A stretch of 25,937 nucleotides of DNA from Acidimicrobium sp. (lineage in GTDB: Bacteria; Actinomycetota; Acidimicrobiia; Acidimicrobiales; Ilumatobacteraceae): the NCBI GenBank assembly GCA_003535455.1, contig DOHD01000113.1, positions 617 to 26,553 on the forward strand, given 5' to 3'. This document shows, piece by piece, positions 15,395 through 24,056 of this stretch; the stretch's first letter is position 1; the number at the start of each line of letters is the position of its first letter. A model generated the notes under the pieces. The model worked only from the letters and a program-made list of their open reading frames with translations. It was not told the origin of the DNA and did no database searches. Made by a program: the position numbers and the translations under genes.

Positions 15395-17196
15395 TGAGCG
15401 TAAATCTTGGCATATTCGCCATTGTTTTGTAACAATTGTTCGTGAGACCCGTCTTCAGTCACAACACCATGTTCAAGAACAATTACACGGTCTGCTCGCG
15501 CTGCGGTTGACAATCGATGCGCAATTGATATTGTCGTGCGACCTTGCGACAATGCTTGGAGAGCCTTCGCAAGTCGTACCTCTGCGATTGCATCAACTGC
15601 CGAGGTTGCTTCGTCTAAAATGAGTACATCAGGATTCGTTAGTGCTGCGCGAGCGAGGGCGACAAGTTGGCGCTCGCCCGCCGAAATCGAAGTACCTCTT
15701 TGACCAACGAAGGTTTCAATGCCATTTGGAAGGCTCTCGATCCAGTCCGAGAGTTCGAGTTGCTGGATAACTCGCACGAGATCTTGACGACCGCTTTCAG
15801 GACTCGCAAACAATAGATTGCTGCCGATGCTGTCGGCAAACAAGAATGGCTCTTGCGGCACCACAACTAAGCGTCTTCGCAACTCATCATTCGCAATTCG
15901 CTTTAGATTCACGCCACCAAGTAAAACGGTGCCTAGTGTCGGGTCTGCGAATCTTGCGATGAGTCGAGCCAAGGTCGTCTTTCCTGATCCAGAGGCGCCA
16001 ACTAGCGCCACATGCTGTCGTGCGGGAATCATTAAACCGATGTTGCGCAGAACTGGCAAGTCGTCATTTTCGCTGTCTAGACGTGAAGAGTATGAAAAGC
16101 TCACCTCACGCAATTCGATGCTCAACGGAACACTTGGCAATTTAAGTGGGTTTGTGGGTGCCGGTGGCCCGATCGGGGTGTCAAGAACACCCAATACACG
16201 ACGCAATCCTGCGACCGCAGTCTGCGTCTGGTCGACGACTTCAGTGAATTCGGCAATTGGCTCGAGAAATCGATACGTGAGAAAAACGAATCCGACCATC
16301 GAACCAGCCGTCAAGCCGCTCTCGGCACCACGAATTACACCGACGATTACGATCGCAACGATCGTGAACACCGCAAATACTTCGCCCGAGGGAAATAGGA
16401 ACGCGCCGATTATCCCGGCTTTGATCTGTGAATCTGCGCGCTTACGAACGGCCATTTTGCTTCGAAAGACCATCGGCCGATGGGCCTTATAGGCACGCAA
16501 CGTTTCGGTACCCGAAATCAATTCGCTTACAGACCCAAGTAATTCTGCGTTATGTTCGCGGGCAATGTCATACGCCGCAACGAGTCTTTTTTGAAGTGAT
16601 CGCAACACAAAAAACAGCGGCGCAGAGACTGCAAATGCAACCAGAGCCAAAATCCAATCGTAAGCCAACATCACACATGCGACTACTAGCATCAACGATC
16701 CGTCGAGCAACCAAACCAAAGCCCCCCAAGAAAAGAACATCGTCAAGGTTTCAATATCACTTGTAACTCTCGACACCAATGCACCGCGCCGTTCGTCGTT
16801 GTGATCGGCCAAACTCAACCTATGAATATGGTCGAATAATTTGATACGCATCGTGAACAGGCCCTCTTCGGCACCGATACCTAAGCGCAAAACGGCCTTA
16901 CGCAGCGAAAACGCCGCGATAATTACCGAAAATGCTGCGAGGAAACTCATCTTGAGTACAAAATCAAGACGAATGTCGCCCGGACGAAGTCCTCTATCTA
17001 TCGTCTGTTGAATCAAAATTGGCACAACAACGCGCGCAAGTGAACCAACTAAAGCAAAGAGAAATGTCAGCCCAATGCCTTTGGCAAGTGCAGGTGCAAC
17101 AGCAAATCCTCTGTTGAGGGTTTTCGCTGTGTCAAAACGACTGATTGGTTCGTTCACGTTACAACCATCTTTACGAGACGCCTCGATCTTGCTCAA
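15358..17196 (-). CDS. Heterodimeric ABC exporter subunit with catalytic Walker B
   Basis: A 612-residue half-transporter: six-helix type IV (ABC-exporter) membrane domain (about 35-340), then an ATPase domain. Walker A GASGSGKTT (400-408) and Walker B LILDEATS with catalytic Glu529 are intact, as is the H-loop His560 (IAHRLST). The signature is ISAGE (504-508) instead of LSGGQ. That is the expected partner for a subunit with a defective Walker B, so the pair should hold one working and one degenerate ATP site, as in BmrCD or TM287/288. It overlaps the companion gene by 26 nt. The substrate is unknown; drug, lipid or peptide export are the usual options. The downstream lipoprotein gene overlaps its end. 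Confidence 0.93.
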   Translation of the reverse strand: MSKIEASRKDGCNVNEPISRFDTAKTLNRGFAVAPALAKGIGLTFLFALVGSLARVVVPILIQQTIDRGLRPGDIRLDFVLKMSFLAAFSVIIAAFSLRKAVLRLGIGAEEGLFTMRIKLFDHIHRLSLADHNDERRGALVSRVTSDIETLTMFFSWGALVWLLDGSLMLVVACVMLAYDWILALVAFAVSAPLFFVLRSLQKRLVAAYDIAREHNAELLGSVSELISGTETLRAYKAHRPMVFRSKMAVRKRADSQIKAGIIGAFLFPSGEVFAVFTIVAIVIVGVIRGAESGLTAGSMVGFVFLTYRFLEPIAEFTEVVDQTQTAVAGLRRVLGVLDTPIGPPAPTNPLKLPSVPLSIELREVSFSYSSRLDSENDDLPVLRNIGLMIPARQHVALVGASGSGKTTLARLIARFADPTLGTVLLGGVNLKRIANDELRRRLVVVPQEPFLFADSIGSNLLFASPESGRQDLVRVIQQLELSDWIESLPNGIETFVGQRGTSISAGERQLVALARAALTNPDVLILDEATSAVDAIAEVRLAKALQALSQGRTTISIAHRLSTAARADRVIVLEHGVVTEDGSHEQLLQNNGEYAKIYAQWLSATSVGKPN

Positions 17197-18943
17197 AGGC
17201 GCTGATCAATGACCTATATTGTCCGCTCCGACGCAACAGATCTTCGTGCCTACCATGATCGCTGATTTGTCCTTCAACCATGAACAAAACCTCATCAGCG
17301 AGTGCAATTGTTGAAGGACGCGACGCGACTACCAGAATTGTGCGATCAGGCGAAATATGACTAAGACTATTCAGAACATTTGCTTCAGTCTTCGGGTCTA
17401 GCGCCGATGTTGTATCGTCGAGCAACAGAATCGGACACTGTTGGGCGATAGCACGAGCCAAAGCAACACGTTGTCGCTGACCACCACTTAAACTTACGCC
17501 TCTCTCGCCCATCACTGTGTCTAATCCTTGTTCTAATTCGAACACAAAATCATCACACTGTGCGGAAGTTAGGGCTGACAAAATTGCATCATTTGAAATT
17601 TCATTGTCAAGCGAAATGTTGTAGCGCAGTGTTTCAGCAAAAATGAACGGCTCTTGAAACACCAGCGATGCGCCGCCCTTTTGAGTCGCAACGAAACCTG
17701 ATCTCGGGGAAATCAACCCTGCTAGAACATGAAGCAAAGTTGTCTTGCCGCAGCCAGTGGCCCCAACCAATACGACCGTCTTGCCAACTGAAACTTGAAA
17801 ACTCAAATCTCTGAGCACATCAATGCCTTGAATATGACCAAATGAAAGATTTTTCACATCTAAAGCTAAACCTGGCGGAGTGACAGCAATTTTCAGGGCG
17901 GGGTCGGCCAAGATTGGTTCGTCCAGCACCTCTCGAATTCGCCTCCATCCAGCGACAGAATGCGGGATCTCAGAAAATAGATAACCAATAATCCTTAAAG
18001 GGAATATCAGAAGAGTGAACAGGTAGATGAAGCTCGATAAATCACCAACGCTCATTTCTCCGGACTTAACCCGAAAAGCGCCTAAAACGATCAGAAAAAT
18101 GTTGATCAAGGTTGGAATGGCGTCGAGCATCGCTTCAAAAATTGACCTGACGCCAATCGCCTCAATTCGGGCATCTTTCAAGCGGGTTGAAATTGTTGCT
18201 AGCCGCGCTGTCTCGCGTTCTTCTGCACCAAACGACTTAACAACCATGACACCATCAAAACTTTCGTGAACCGCCTCAGAGAGAGCACCAAGCTCTTTTT
18301 GGGCAAGGTTGTAATAGCGATCAATTCTGCGTTGATACCCAATATTCAGTGTCAACAGAATGGGAAACACGATCACTGCGACTAGTCCGAGAGGAATATC
18401 GACATAGAGCATCCAACTTGCCGAAACAATCATCATCACCAACACCGAGGTTGAAAATGGCAACGGCGCAAGAATTGCCACGGCGGCATCAGCGTCAACG
18501 CCGCATCGAGCCACGATATCGCCTGTCATCTTCTTTCTATGCCACTCAACTGGTTGCGAAACAACATGGTCGATCACGCGATCGGTTATTGACTCACATG
18601 TGCGCCATTCGGTTTTTCCTGCGTATGATCTTCGAATTACGACACCAATGGCCCGCAAAATACCGATTCCGACCACAATGATCGAGCCAAAAATTAGAGC
18701 GCTCACATCGATTTCACCACGCTCAAATCGAACCAAAATAACCTTGTCAATCATCCAACGCAAACCAACAGAAGATGCGACAGTACAAACCGCAAAAAGG
18801 GCGGCACCCGTGACGGCAATTGTGAACAATTTTGGATGGAAAACAATCACTCGGCGCAATAGCTGAGCGGCTTCCTTCAGTCTTCCTTTTGCCTCCAGTC
18901 GATCTGAGTCAACTTTCACATTCGAGTCATCAAGAAAAGTCAC
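17171..18943 (-). CDS. Heterodimeric ABC exporter subunit with degenerate ATPase site
   Basis: A 590-residue half-transporter, first gene of the run. Six membrane helices (about 38-325) precede the ATPase domain. Walker A GATGCGKTT (394-402) and signature LSGGQ (485-489) are canonical. The catalytic Glu after Walker B is Asp510 (ILLLDDTTS), and the H-loop His is replaced by Ser541 (VVASRPST). These losses match the altered signature of the partner, so both map to the same composite ATP site. The segment between Walker A and the Q-loop is short compared with the partner's. The start is a GTG at 18941-18943; a TAGAAA hexamer 6 nt upstream may mark a leaderless promoter but lacks the usual final T. 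Confidence 0.92.
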   Translation of the reverse strand: MTFLDDSNVKVDSDRLEAKGRLKEAAQLLRRVIVFHPKLFTIAVTGAALFAVCTVASSVGLRWMIDKVILVRFERGEIDVSALIFGSIIVVGIGILRAIGVVIRRSYAGKTEWRTCESITDRVIDHVVSQPVEWHRKKMTGDIVARCGVDADAAVAILAPLPFSTSVLVMMIVSASWMLYVDIPLGLVAVIVFPILLTLNIGYQRRIDRYYNLAQKELGALSEAVHESFDGVMVVKSFGAEERETARLATISTRLKDARIEAIGVRSIFEAMLDAIPTLINIFLIVLGAFRVKSGEMSVGDLSSFIYLFTLLIFPLRIIGYLFSEIPHSVAGWRRIREVLDEPILADPALKIAVTPPGLALDVKNLSFGHIQGIDVLRDLSFQVSVGKTVVLVGATGCGKTTLLHVLAGLISPRSGFVATQKGGASLVFQEPFIFAETLRYNISLDNEISNDAILSALTSAQCDDFVFELEQGLDTVMGERGVSLSGGQRQRVALARAIAQQCPILLLDDTTSALDPKTEANVLNSLSHISPDRTILVVASRPSTIALADEVLFMVEGQISDHGRHEDLLRRSGQYRSLISAFEQDRGVS

Positions 18944-18964
18944 CCCGTATTTCTATCATTTTTG

Positions 18965-18980
18965 TATTATCGCCTATCGT
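18965..18980 (+). promoter_or_regulatory. Predicted -10 element(s) of the membrane-anchored unknown gene
   Basis: TATTAT at 18965-18970 is 11 nt before the GTG at 18982, and TATCGT at 18975-18980 is 7 nt before the in-frame GTG at 18988. Either gives a leader of zero to a few nucleotides. No ribosome-binding site is present. Confidence 0.4.
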
Positions 18981-18981
18981 T

Positions 18982-19500
18982 GTGTCGGTGAAAATAGTTT
19001 TGCGAGCAATCGTCGCGACCACCATTTCATTGATCGTTGTAATGTGGGTTTATGCACTCTTTTTTGCATCGAAGCAGTCAATAAACAAATTCGAAGACCG
19101 AGATTGGGCAAAAAAAGCGCAAGCGCGATGCCTCGTCGCTCGCGAAGAACGGAATCTGCTCTCTGACTATCGAGTTGTCGACACCCTTGGCCTAAATGCG
19201 CTCAACGAACGGGCAAACATTATTGACGCAGCGACCGACACTATTGAAAGATTCGTCACCGAATTTCGCGCTGCCTTGCCTAATGATCCAAAGGGTGCCG
19301 AACTTGTCGATTTATGGCTTGACGATTATGAAATCTACATCGCCGACCGACGACTTTTCGCCAATAATCTACGAAATGGAGTCAATCTGCCGTTCGCGGA
19401 AACAGCAATTGAGGGTTTACCACTGAGCGAAAAGATCGCAACTTTCGCCGCAGACAACGAGATGTCGTTTTGTAAGCCACCGATTGATCTTTCGGTCTAA
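18982..19500 (+). CDS. Membrane-anchored protein of unknown function
   Basis: A 172-residue protein (from the GTG at 18982; GTG 18988 is nearly as good). One N-terminal membrane helix (IVATTISLIVVMWVYALFF) is followed by a charged, helical domain: ARCLVAREERNLL, ERANIIDAATDTIERFVTEFRAALP, then DLWLDDYEIYIADRRLFANNL, and a C-terminal CKPP. Because the n-region is short and basic, the bulk probably faces the outside. I know no named domain for it. The open frame runs about 150 nt further upstream, but that part lies on the other strand of the exporter gene and is not used. Its stop overlaps that of the convergent acetyltransferase gene by 4 nt (CTAA). Confidence 0.72.
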   Translation: MSVKIVLRAIVATTISLIVVMWVYALFFASKQSINKFEDRDWAKKAQARCLVAREERNLLSDYRVVDTLGLNALNERANIIDAATDTIERFVTEFRAALPNDPKGAELVDLWLDDYEIYIADRRLFANNLRNGVNLPFAETAIEGLPLSEKIATFAADNEMSFCKPPIDLSV

Positions 19501-20120
19501 AAATGATCCTTTGCAGACCAACCAGAGTCGGGTGAATACGTTCGTATAATCTTTGCTGGCGAACCGACAGCAACACAATAATCAGGCAGCTCTCCCGTGA
19601 CAACCGAGTTTGCACCCACTGCCACATGCTTTCCAATCCTTGCTCCGGGCAAAACGACAACACCATGTCCCAGCCACGAACCACTACCTATCGAAACAGC
19701 TCGCTCAGGTTGAGATTGCTGCGAAATTGGTTGGCTTACATCCTCATAACCATGACTTTGATCCGTTATGTAAACATGATGACCCGTCCACACATCGTCG
19801 CCAATATCGATAGATAAATGACCTACGATTCCCGAACCACGGCCAATCAAACAGCGATCACCGATCTTCACCACAGGATTTGTAAGACAAATTTGTCCAG
19901 GCATCATGCCCGCCGAAAGGGCCACATGTTCACCGATCATCGTGTCGTTACCGATTTGAATATATTTTTCGTTGAAAATCGTCGTAAATGGAAACAAGAT
20001 AATTGATCCCGAACCGAACCTCCCGAACGATTTTGCACGTTTTGATGTAGGGCTTATCGCGGCATTGAACCTGTTAATTTGCCAGAACCGTGCGGTCAGT
20101 TCGCCGATAAATCTTTTCAT
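19497..20120 (-). CDS. Left-handed beta-helix acyltransferase (WbbJ/maltose-acetyltransferase-like)
   Basis: A 207-residue soluble enzyme built of hexapeptide repeats ([LIV]-G-x4), visible as IGNDTMIGEHVAL, IGDRCLIGRGSGIVG, IGDDVWTGHHVYI, IGSGSWLGHGVVVLPGARIGKHVAVGANSVVTGELPDYCVAVGSPAKIIR. DQSHGYED includes the probable catalytic His. Such enzymes move an acetyl group from acetyl-CoA to a sugar hydroxyl or amine, commonly on surface polysaccharide. The isolated context gives no substrate. The ATG at 20118-20120 has no ribosome-binding site but a TACGAT hexamer 8 nt upstream. It is divergent from the carboxylesterase (37-nt gap) and converges on the membrane-anchored unknown. Confidence 0.9.
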   Translation of the reverse strand: MKRFIGELTARFWQINRFNAAISPTSKRAKSFGRFGSGSIILFPFTTIFNEKYIQIGNDTMIGEHVALSAGMMPGQICLTNPVVKIGDRCLIGRGSGIVGHLSIDIGDDVWTGHHVYITDQSHGYEDVSQPISQQSQPERAVSIGSGSWLGHGVVVLPGARIGKHVAVGANSVVTGELPDYCVAVGSPAKIIRTYSPDSGWSAKDHF

Positions 20121-20128
20121 CTCGGATC

Positions 20129-20134
20129 ATCGTA
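20129..20134 (-). promoter_or_regulatory. Predicted -10 of the acetyltransferase gene
   Basis: TACGAT on the minus strand, 8 nt before the ATG at 20118-20120; no Shine-Dalgarno is present, so a leaderless or very short-leader mRNA is expected. Confidence 0.4.
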
Positions 20135-20145
20135 ACTGCGGGCAT

Positions 20146-20151
20146 TAGATT
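20146..20151 (+). promoter_or_regulatory. Predicted -10 of the carboxylesterase gene (leaderless)
   Basis: TAGATT ends 6 nt before the GTG at 20158, the spacing expected if the G of GTG is the first transcribed base. Confidence 0.5.
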
Positions 20152-20157
20152 TGTTGC

Positions 20158-21576
20158 GTGCCAACAATCTCGAATTCTTCAGGATCTTTTGTCGGCACTG
20201 AGCTTGAAAACGATGTGAGCGCTTTTCTTGGAATCCAATATGCGAGTGCAAAGAGGTTTTGTCAACCGACAGACATCAAAAAATATTCGAGCATCGTCAA
20301 TGCTCAAACTTTCGGGCCACAGTCACCTCAAGTGCCAGGATTCATGGATGAAATTTTGAATACGAAAAGCCTCCCGTCTTCTGAAGAATGTTTTTATTTG
20401 AATATCTGGAAACCAACTCGTGTACGAGAAAGATTGCCCGTCTTATTTTGGATTCATGGTGGCGCTTACACAAATGGCACAGCGGCAACAAGCTGGTATG
20501 ACGGTGCAAATCTGGTGCGACTTGGAGACGTAGTCGTTGTGTCGATCAACTATCGGCTAGGGCCTTTCGGTTTTATTGGCGACAACAATCTCGGCACCCT
20601 TGACCAAATAAGCGCACTGCGCTGGGTTAATCGAAACATAGAAGCGTTCGGGGGCGACCCGAGCAACGTCACAATTTTTGGAGAATCTGCTGGCGGTAGC
20701 AGTGTCGTAGCTCTGACCGCTTCAGATTTGACACGAGGTATGTTCGCTAAAGCTTGGGCGATGAGCCCCTCTTTGCTGCAATTGCGTTCTATACAAGACG
20801 CACAACAGGCGAAACAAAAATTCTTGGAGGCCGCAAAATGTTCGTCACTTGATCGGCTTAGTTCAATGTCGACCCAAGAGATTGTCGATGCGACCCGACA
20901 AATGTTTGTTGACGCAGAAAACTATATTTCTACTTTTACACCGACAGCGGGTGGCGCCGGTTTACCTCTCGATATTTATGCCGCGTCGGCAAAGTCAAAA
21001 ATCCCGATGGTCGTCGGTACCAACCGCGATGAAAATCGTCTTTGGACCGCCCTTAATCCGAGTGCAAACCAAATGAGCGAACAAGATGCTCGCAAAATAT
21101 TCGAAGCGGCCTGCGGCCAAAGAGCAGCATCGGCCTGGAATATTATTTCGCGCAATCGAGAAGCCCTCTCTCCGGCGCAAATGGTCGCGGCATTGCAAAC
21201 AGAAACTAATTTTCGTGTGCCCGCACAAAAATTATGTGAAAGACGAGCGACTAGCGATGCAAATTCGTGGATGTATTGGTTCACATGGCAAACACCGGTA
21301 TTCGATGGTGCATTCGGGTGCTGTCATGCGCTCGACCTGCCATTTGTCTTCAACAACTTGGATAAGCCAAACGTAGAAATGTTCACTGGTAGCGATCCAT
21401 CTCGTCGAGAGATTTCAAGCCATTTCACGTCAGAATTGATTCAGTTCGCAAAATATGGAACTGTTTCTTGGCCGATATACAGCGCCGACGAACGGCACAC
21501 GCTAAAGATCGATATCAAAACCGAATTGGTTGTCGACCCCGACTCAGAAATACGACAAATTTGGGCAGACCGCTAA
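20158..21576 (+). CDS. Type-B carboxylesterase
   Basis: A 472-residue member of the carboxylesterase/cholinesterase family. HGGAY (100-104) forms the oxyanion hole, GESAGG holds the nucleophile Ser177, Glu292 (GTNRDENR) and His390 (GCCHALDLPFVF) complete a Ser-Glu-His triad. No signal peptide, so it is cytosolic. It should hydrolyse carboxylic esters; the substrate is unknown. The start is the GTG at 20158, chosen for the preceding TAGATT. The following FAD oxidoreductase gene probably starts within its last codons, so the two are likely co-transcribed and may act on the same compound. Confidence 0.92.
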   Translation: MPTISNSSGSFVGTELENDVSAFLGIQYASAKRFCQPTDIKKYSSIVNAQTFGPQSPQVPGFMDEILNTKSLPSSEECFYLNIWKPTRVRERLPVLFWIHGGAYTNGTAATSWYDGANLVRLGDVVVVSINYRLGPFGFIGDNNLGTLDQISALRWVNRNIEAFGGDPSNVTIFGESAGGSSVVALTASDLTRGMFAKAWAMSPSLLQLRSIQDAQQAKQKFLEAAKCSSLDRLSSMSTQEIVDATRQMFVDAENYISTFTPTAGGAGLPLDIYAASAKSKIPMVVGTNRDENRLWTALNPSANQMSEQDARKIFEAACGQRAASAWNIISRNREALSPAQMVAALQTETNFRVPAQKLCERRATSDANSWMYWFTWQTPVFDGAFGCCHALDLPFVFNNLDKPNVEMFTGSDPSRREISSHFTSELIQFAKYGTVSWPIYSADERHTLKIDIKTELVVDPDSEIRQIWADR

Positions 21577-22940
21577 CTAGACCTCTCTGGCACGATTCAG
21601 TCAGTGGCCATGCGGTCAATCGTGGGTGTCTCGATCGTGACTCGCAATTCGACATCGCGATAATCGGTGGCGGTTTCAGTGGGCTTTGGACTGCCTATTA
21701 CCTGAAAATGTTCGCTCCTGACTCGCGTATCGCGGTCTTTGAAAAACATCAAATTGGATTCGGCGCTAGTTCTCGAAACGGTGGTTGGTGCAGCGGATTT
21801 CTGCCGACTTCATTACGAGAATTTGAAAAGAGCGACGGCCGAGATGCAGCGATCGCTATTTACAGAAACGGTTTTCAGACGCTTGACGAAATTGAACGCG
21901 TTATCACCGAGTTAAATATCGACTGTGATTACCACCGAGGAGGAACAATTTGCGGTGCGACAAATTCAGTGCAGAAATCTCGCATTGAAGCCGAACTTGA
22001 TCAATTCGGAGAGTTCGGTTTTGGCGACGAGTTTTATCGCAAACTCTCAAAACACGAATTTGAGACAAAGATTTCCCTTGAAAATGTTTTGGCCGCTACA
22101 TACACCCCCTATTGTGCAGCATTGCAACCAACAAAACTGGTACAAGGGCTAGCTCGCGTTGTCGAAGATCTTGGTGTTAAAATTTTCGAGAACACTCACG
22201 TCAGCGAATATGCATCTCGACGACTGTATGCAAATAGATTTCGTTGCTCAGTCGATGTCATAGTTCGTGCCACTGAGGGATTTACCGCTCGACTTAAGCA
22301 TCATCGACGAACGCTCGCACCTTTATATTCGTATATGGTCGCGACTGCACCTCTCAGTGAGAATCAAATTGCGAAGCTTGGATGGTCGAATCGTGAGACA
22401 TACCACGACGCAAGAAACATGATCATTTATGCCCAGCTGACCAAGGATCGACGCATCGCTTTTGGCGGTCGTGGTGCGCCGTATCACTTCGCCTCACGTA
22501 TCAAGCCTGTCTACGACACGCACGAAGCTATACACGACAAAATAATTGAATCTATGAAGACTGTCTTCAGTCTTGACGAAGATGTAGAGGTCACCCACCG
22601 CTGGGGTGGTCCACTTGGCGTCCCAAGAAATTGGCGACCGTCGGTACTATTTGACAGATTTTCTGGTCTTGCTGCGCTGGGCGGATATGTCGGCGACGGT
22701 GTAGCCGCTTCGAACCTTGCAGCACGAACTTTGGCACATATGATCGTCGACGATGACCATCCACTTACAAAACTGCCATGGGTAAATTGCCAGTCCAAAA
22801 AGTGGGAAGTCGAACCATTTCGATTCATTGGCATAAACGGTCTTCTCAAGCTTTCTGAAGCGATTGATCGCCACGAGGCTAAGACGAATCAACCAGACAG
22901 AATGCGTTCGTATATTCTCGACAAATTTCTAGGAGAATAA
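21561..22940 (+). CDS. FAD-dependent oxidoreductase (DadA/PuuB-like)
   Basis: A flavin amine/amino-acid oxidase-type protein, 459 residues from the TTG chosen. The dinucleotide fold IIGGGFSGLWTAYYL begins at about residue 35, and GFGASSRNGGWCSG follows, a hallmark of the subgroup near gamma-glutamylputrescine oxidases. HRWGGPLGVPRNWRP and GGYVGDGVAASNLAARTLA at the C-terminal end form the rest of the FAD site. Relatives begin with a short stretch like RPLWHD before the Rossmann fold, and here that matches a TTG at 21561. The first in-frame ATG (21468) lies well inside the esterase gene, and no ATG or GTG follows before the fold. The stop abuts that of the convergent dehydrogenase. The substrate is probably an amine or imino acid (inference). 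Confidence 0.86.
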   Translation: MGRPLTRPLWHDSVSGHAVNRGCLDRDSQFDIAIIGGGFSGLWTAYYLKMFAPDSRIAVFEKHQIGFGASSRNGGWCSGFLPTSLREFEKSDGRDAAIAIYRNGFQTLDEIERVITELNIDCDYHRGGTICGATNSVQKSRIEAELDQFGEFGFGDEFYRKLSKHEFETKISLENVLAATYTPYCAALQPTKLVQGLARVVEDLGVKIFENTHVSEYASRRLYANRFRCSVDVIVRATEGFTARLKHHRRTLAPLYSYMVATAPLSENQIAKLGWSNRETYHDARNMIIYAQLTKDRRIAFGGRGAPYHFASRIKPVYDTHEAIHDKIIESMKTVFSLDEDVEVTHRWGGPLGVPRNWRPSVLFDRFSGLAALGGYVGDGVAASNLAARTLAHMIVDDDHPLTKLPWVNCQSKKWEVEPFRFIGINGLLKLSEAIDRHEAKTNQPDRMRSYILDKFLGE

Positions 22941-24026
22941 TTACTTCAATATCTCAGCTAATTTCACTATGCGCCCCTCTGCAATACTCATATGCGCTGC
23001 CTGTCCAATTGCAACGCTTAGCAGTCCGTCTTGCAGGGTCACCTCACTTTCGCCCCCGTAACGAATTTTTTCTTGCATTCTGCGATGCTCAACATATGAT
23101 GCGCCGCCATGAAAACCCTGCACAACGTCGCTTGACTGAGCAACCAACTTTTCGACGACGCCATCTCGACCACTTGCGCGCCTGCCGATACGAATCAACG
23201 AATCGGTAACCAACGCCTCGATTTTTGCACCGTCGCCGACAACACAAATTTCTTGCTCATTTTGAGATCCTTCAGCGAACATTGACAAATCAAGCATTCC
23301 CCTTAGACCGTTTTGATAATCGACAATCACGAATGCGTTGTCCAAAATGTCGGCCCGAACCTCGTCGTAAAATTCATTTAAATGATTAACGTCTTGTGCG
23401 CCAGAGGCTGAAACCCTGACCGGCGCCGAATGCGCGAGCAAGGTCATGAGGTCAAAAAAGTGACAGCATTTCTCGACGAGAGTGCCGCCAGTATTCTTTG
23501 AAAAACGGTTCCAGTTGCCTACCTTCTGCAAAAACGGAAACCGATGCTCGCGAATCGAAATCATTTTTAGATTTCCACACGTACCAGATTCAACCTCTTT
23601 GATTAGTTCACTGGTTGCGGCCATATAACGATATTCAAGCCCAACCCAGACCAACCGGCCGGCCTTGTGGGTTTGTCTTTCTATATCGATTATCTCGCGA
23701 CATTCGGTTACGTTAATGCAGACGGGTTTTTCAACAAGTATGTGTACACCACGCCTCAAACAAGCTTCGAGCACGATTCTGTGGGTGTGGTTTGGCGTCG
23801 CAATAATTACGACGTCCAAATTTTCGTCTTGCAGCATCTGTTGATAGTCGTCATACTCAACCGCCGATTTAACAAGCGTCTTGGCGTTGATTCGGCTCGG
23901 CTCGTGTGGGTCGGCAAAAGCAACAACTTCACAATTCTCGATGGCTACCAGGTTTCGAATGTGCTCACAACCCATCATCCCCACGCCAATAACCCCGTAT
24001 CGCAGATTCTTGGTTGAAAACTTCAT
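22941..24026 (-). CDS. Gfo/Idh/MocA-family NAD(P)-dependent dehydrogenase
   Basis: A 361-residue oxidoreductase of the inositol-2-dehydrogenase/glucose-fructose oxidoreductase family. Rossmann motif GVIGVGMMG (11-19), cofactor Asp39 (AFADP), ATPNHTH (77-82), the catalytic-lysine motif EKP (99-101), and GGTLVEKCCHFFDL with Glu185, His189 and Asp192 are all in place. It likely oxidises a sugar or cyclitol hydroxyl; the exact substrate cannot be told. The ATG at 24024-24026 has no Shine-Dalgarno but a TAGTCT hexamer 6 nt upstream, so it appears leaderless. It is divergent from the MBL-fold gene with only 30 nt between start codons. Confidence 0.92.
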   Translation of the reverse strand: MKFSTKNLRYGVIGVGMMGCEHIRNLVAIENCEVVAFADPHEPSRINAKTLVKSAVEYDDYQQMLQDENLDVVIIATPNHTHRIVLEACLRRGVHILVEKPVCINVTECREIIDIERQTHKAGRLVWVGLEYRYMAATSELIKEVESGTCGNLKMISIREHRFPFLQKVGNWNRFSKNTGGTLVEKCCHFFDLMTLLAHSAPVRVSASGAQDVNHLNEFYDEVRADILDNAFVIVDYQNGLRGMLDLSMFAEGSQNEQEICVVGDGAKIEALVTDSLIRIGRRASGRDGVVEKLVAQSSDVVQGFHGGASYVEHRRMQEKIRYGGESEVTLQDGLLSVAIGQAAHMSIAEGRIVKLAEILK

Positions 24027-24032
24027 CGCTCA

Positions 24033-24038
24033 AGACTA
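24033..24038 (-). promoter_or_regulatory. Predicted -10 of the Gfo/Idh/MocA gene (leaderless)
   Basis: TAGTCT on the minus strand ends 6 nt before the ATG at 24024-24026. Its -35 region would overlap the start of the MBL-fold gene. Confidence 0.5.
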
Positions 24039-24044
24039 GATCGC

Positions 24045-24050
24045 TAGCAT
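24045..24050 (+). promoter_or_regulatory. Predicted -10 of the MBL-fold gene (leaderless)
   Basis: TAGCAT on the plus strand ends 6 nt before the GTG at 24057; no ribosome-binding site is present. Confidence 0.5.
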
Positions 24051-24056
24051 CGCAGC

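Noticed and set aside
15818..16492. 224-codon plus-strand open frame inside the exporter gene
   Set aside because: It is an antisense shadow of a well-conserved ABC exporter; its translation is low-complexity and matches no family.
18832..18981. Upstream extension of the membrane-anchored unknown gene
   Set aside because: It overlaps the start of the divergent exporter gene and would place a non-signal-like stretch before the membrane helix; GTG 18982 or 18988 with a nearby -10 is more likely.
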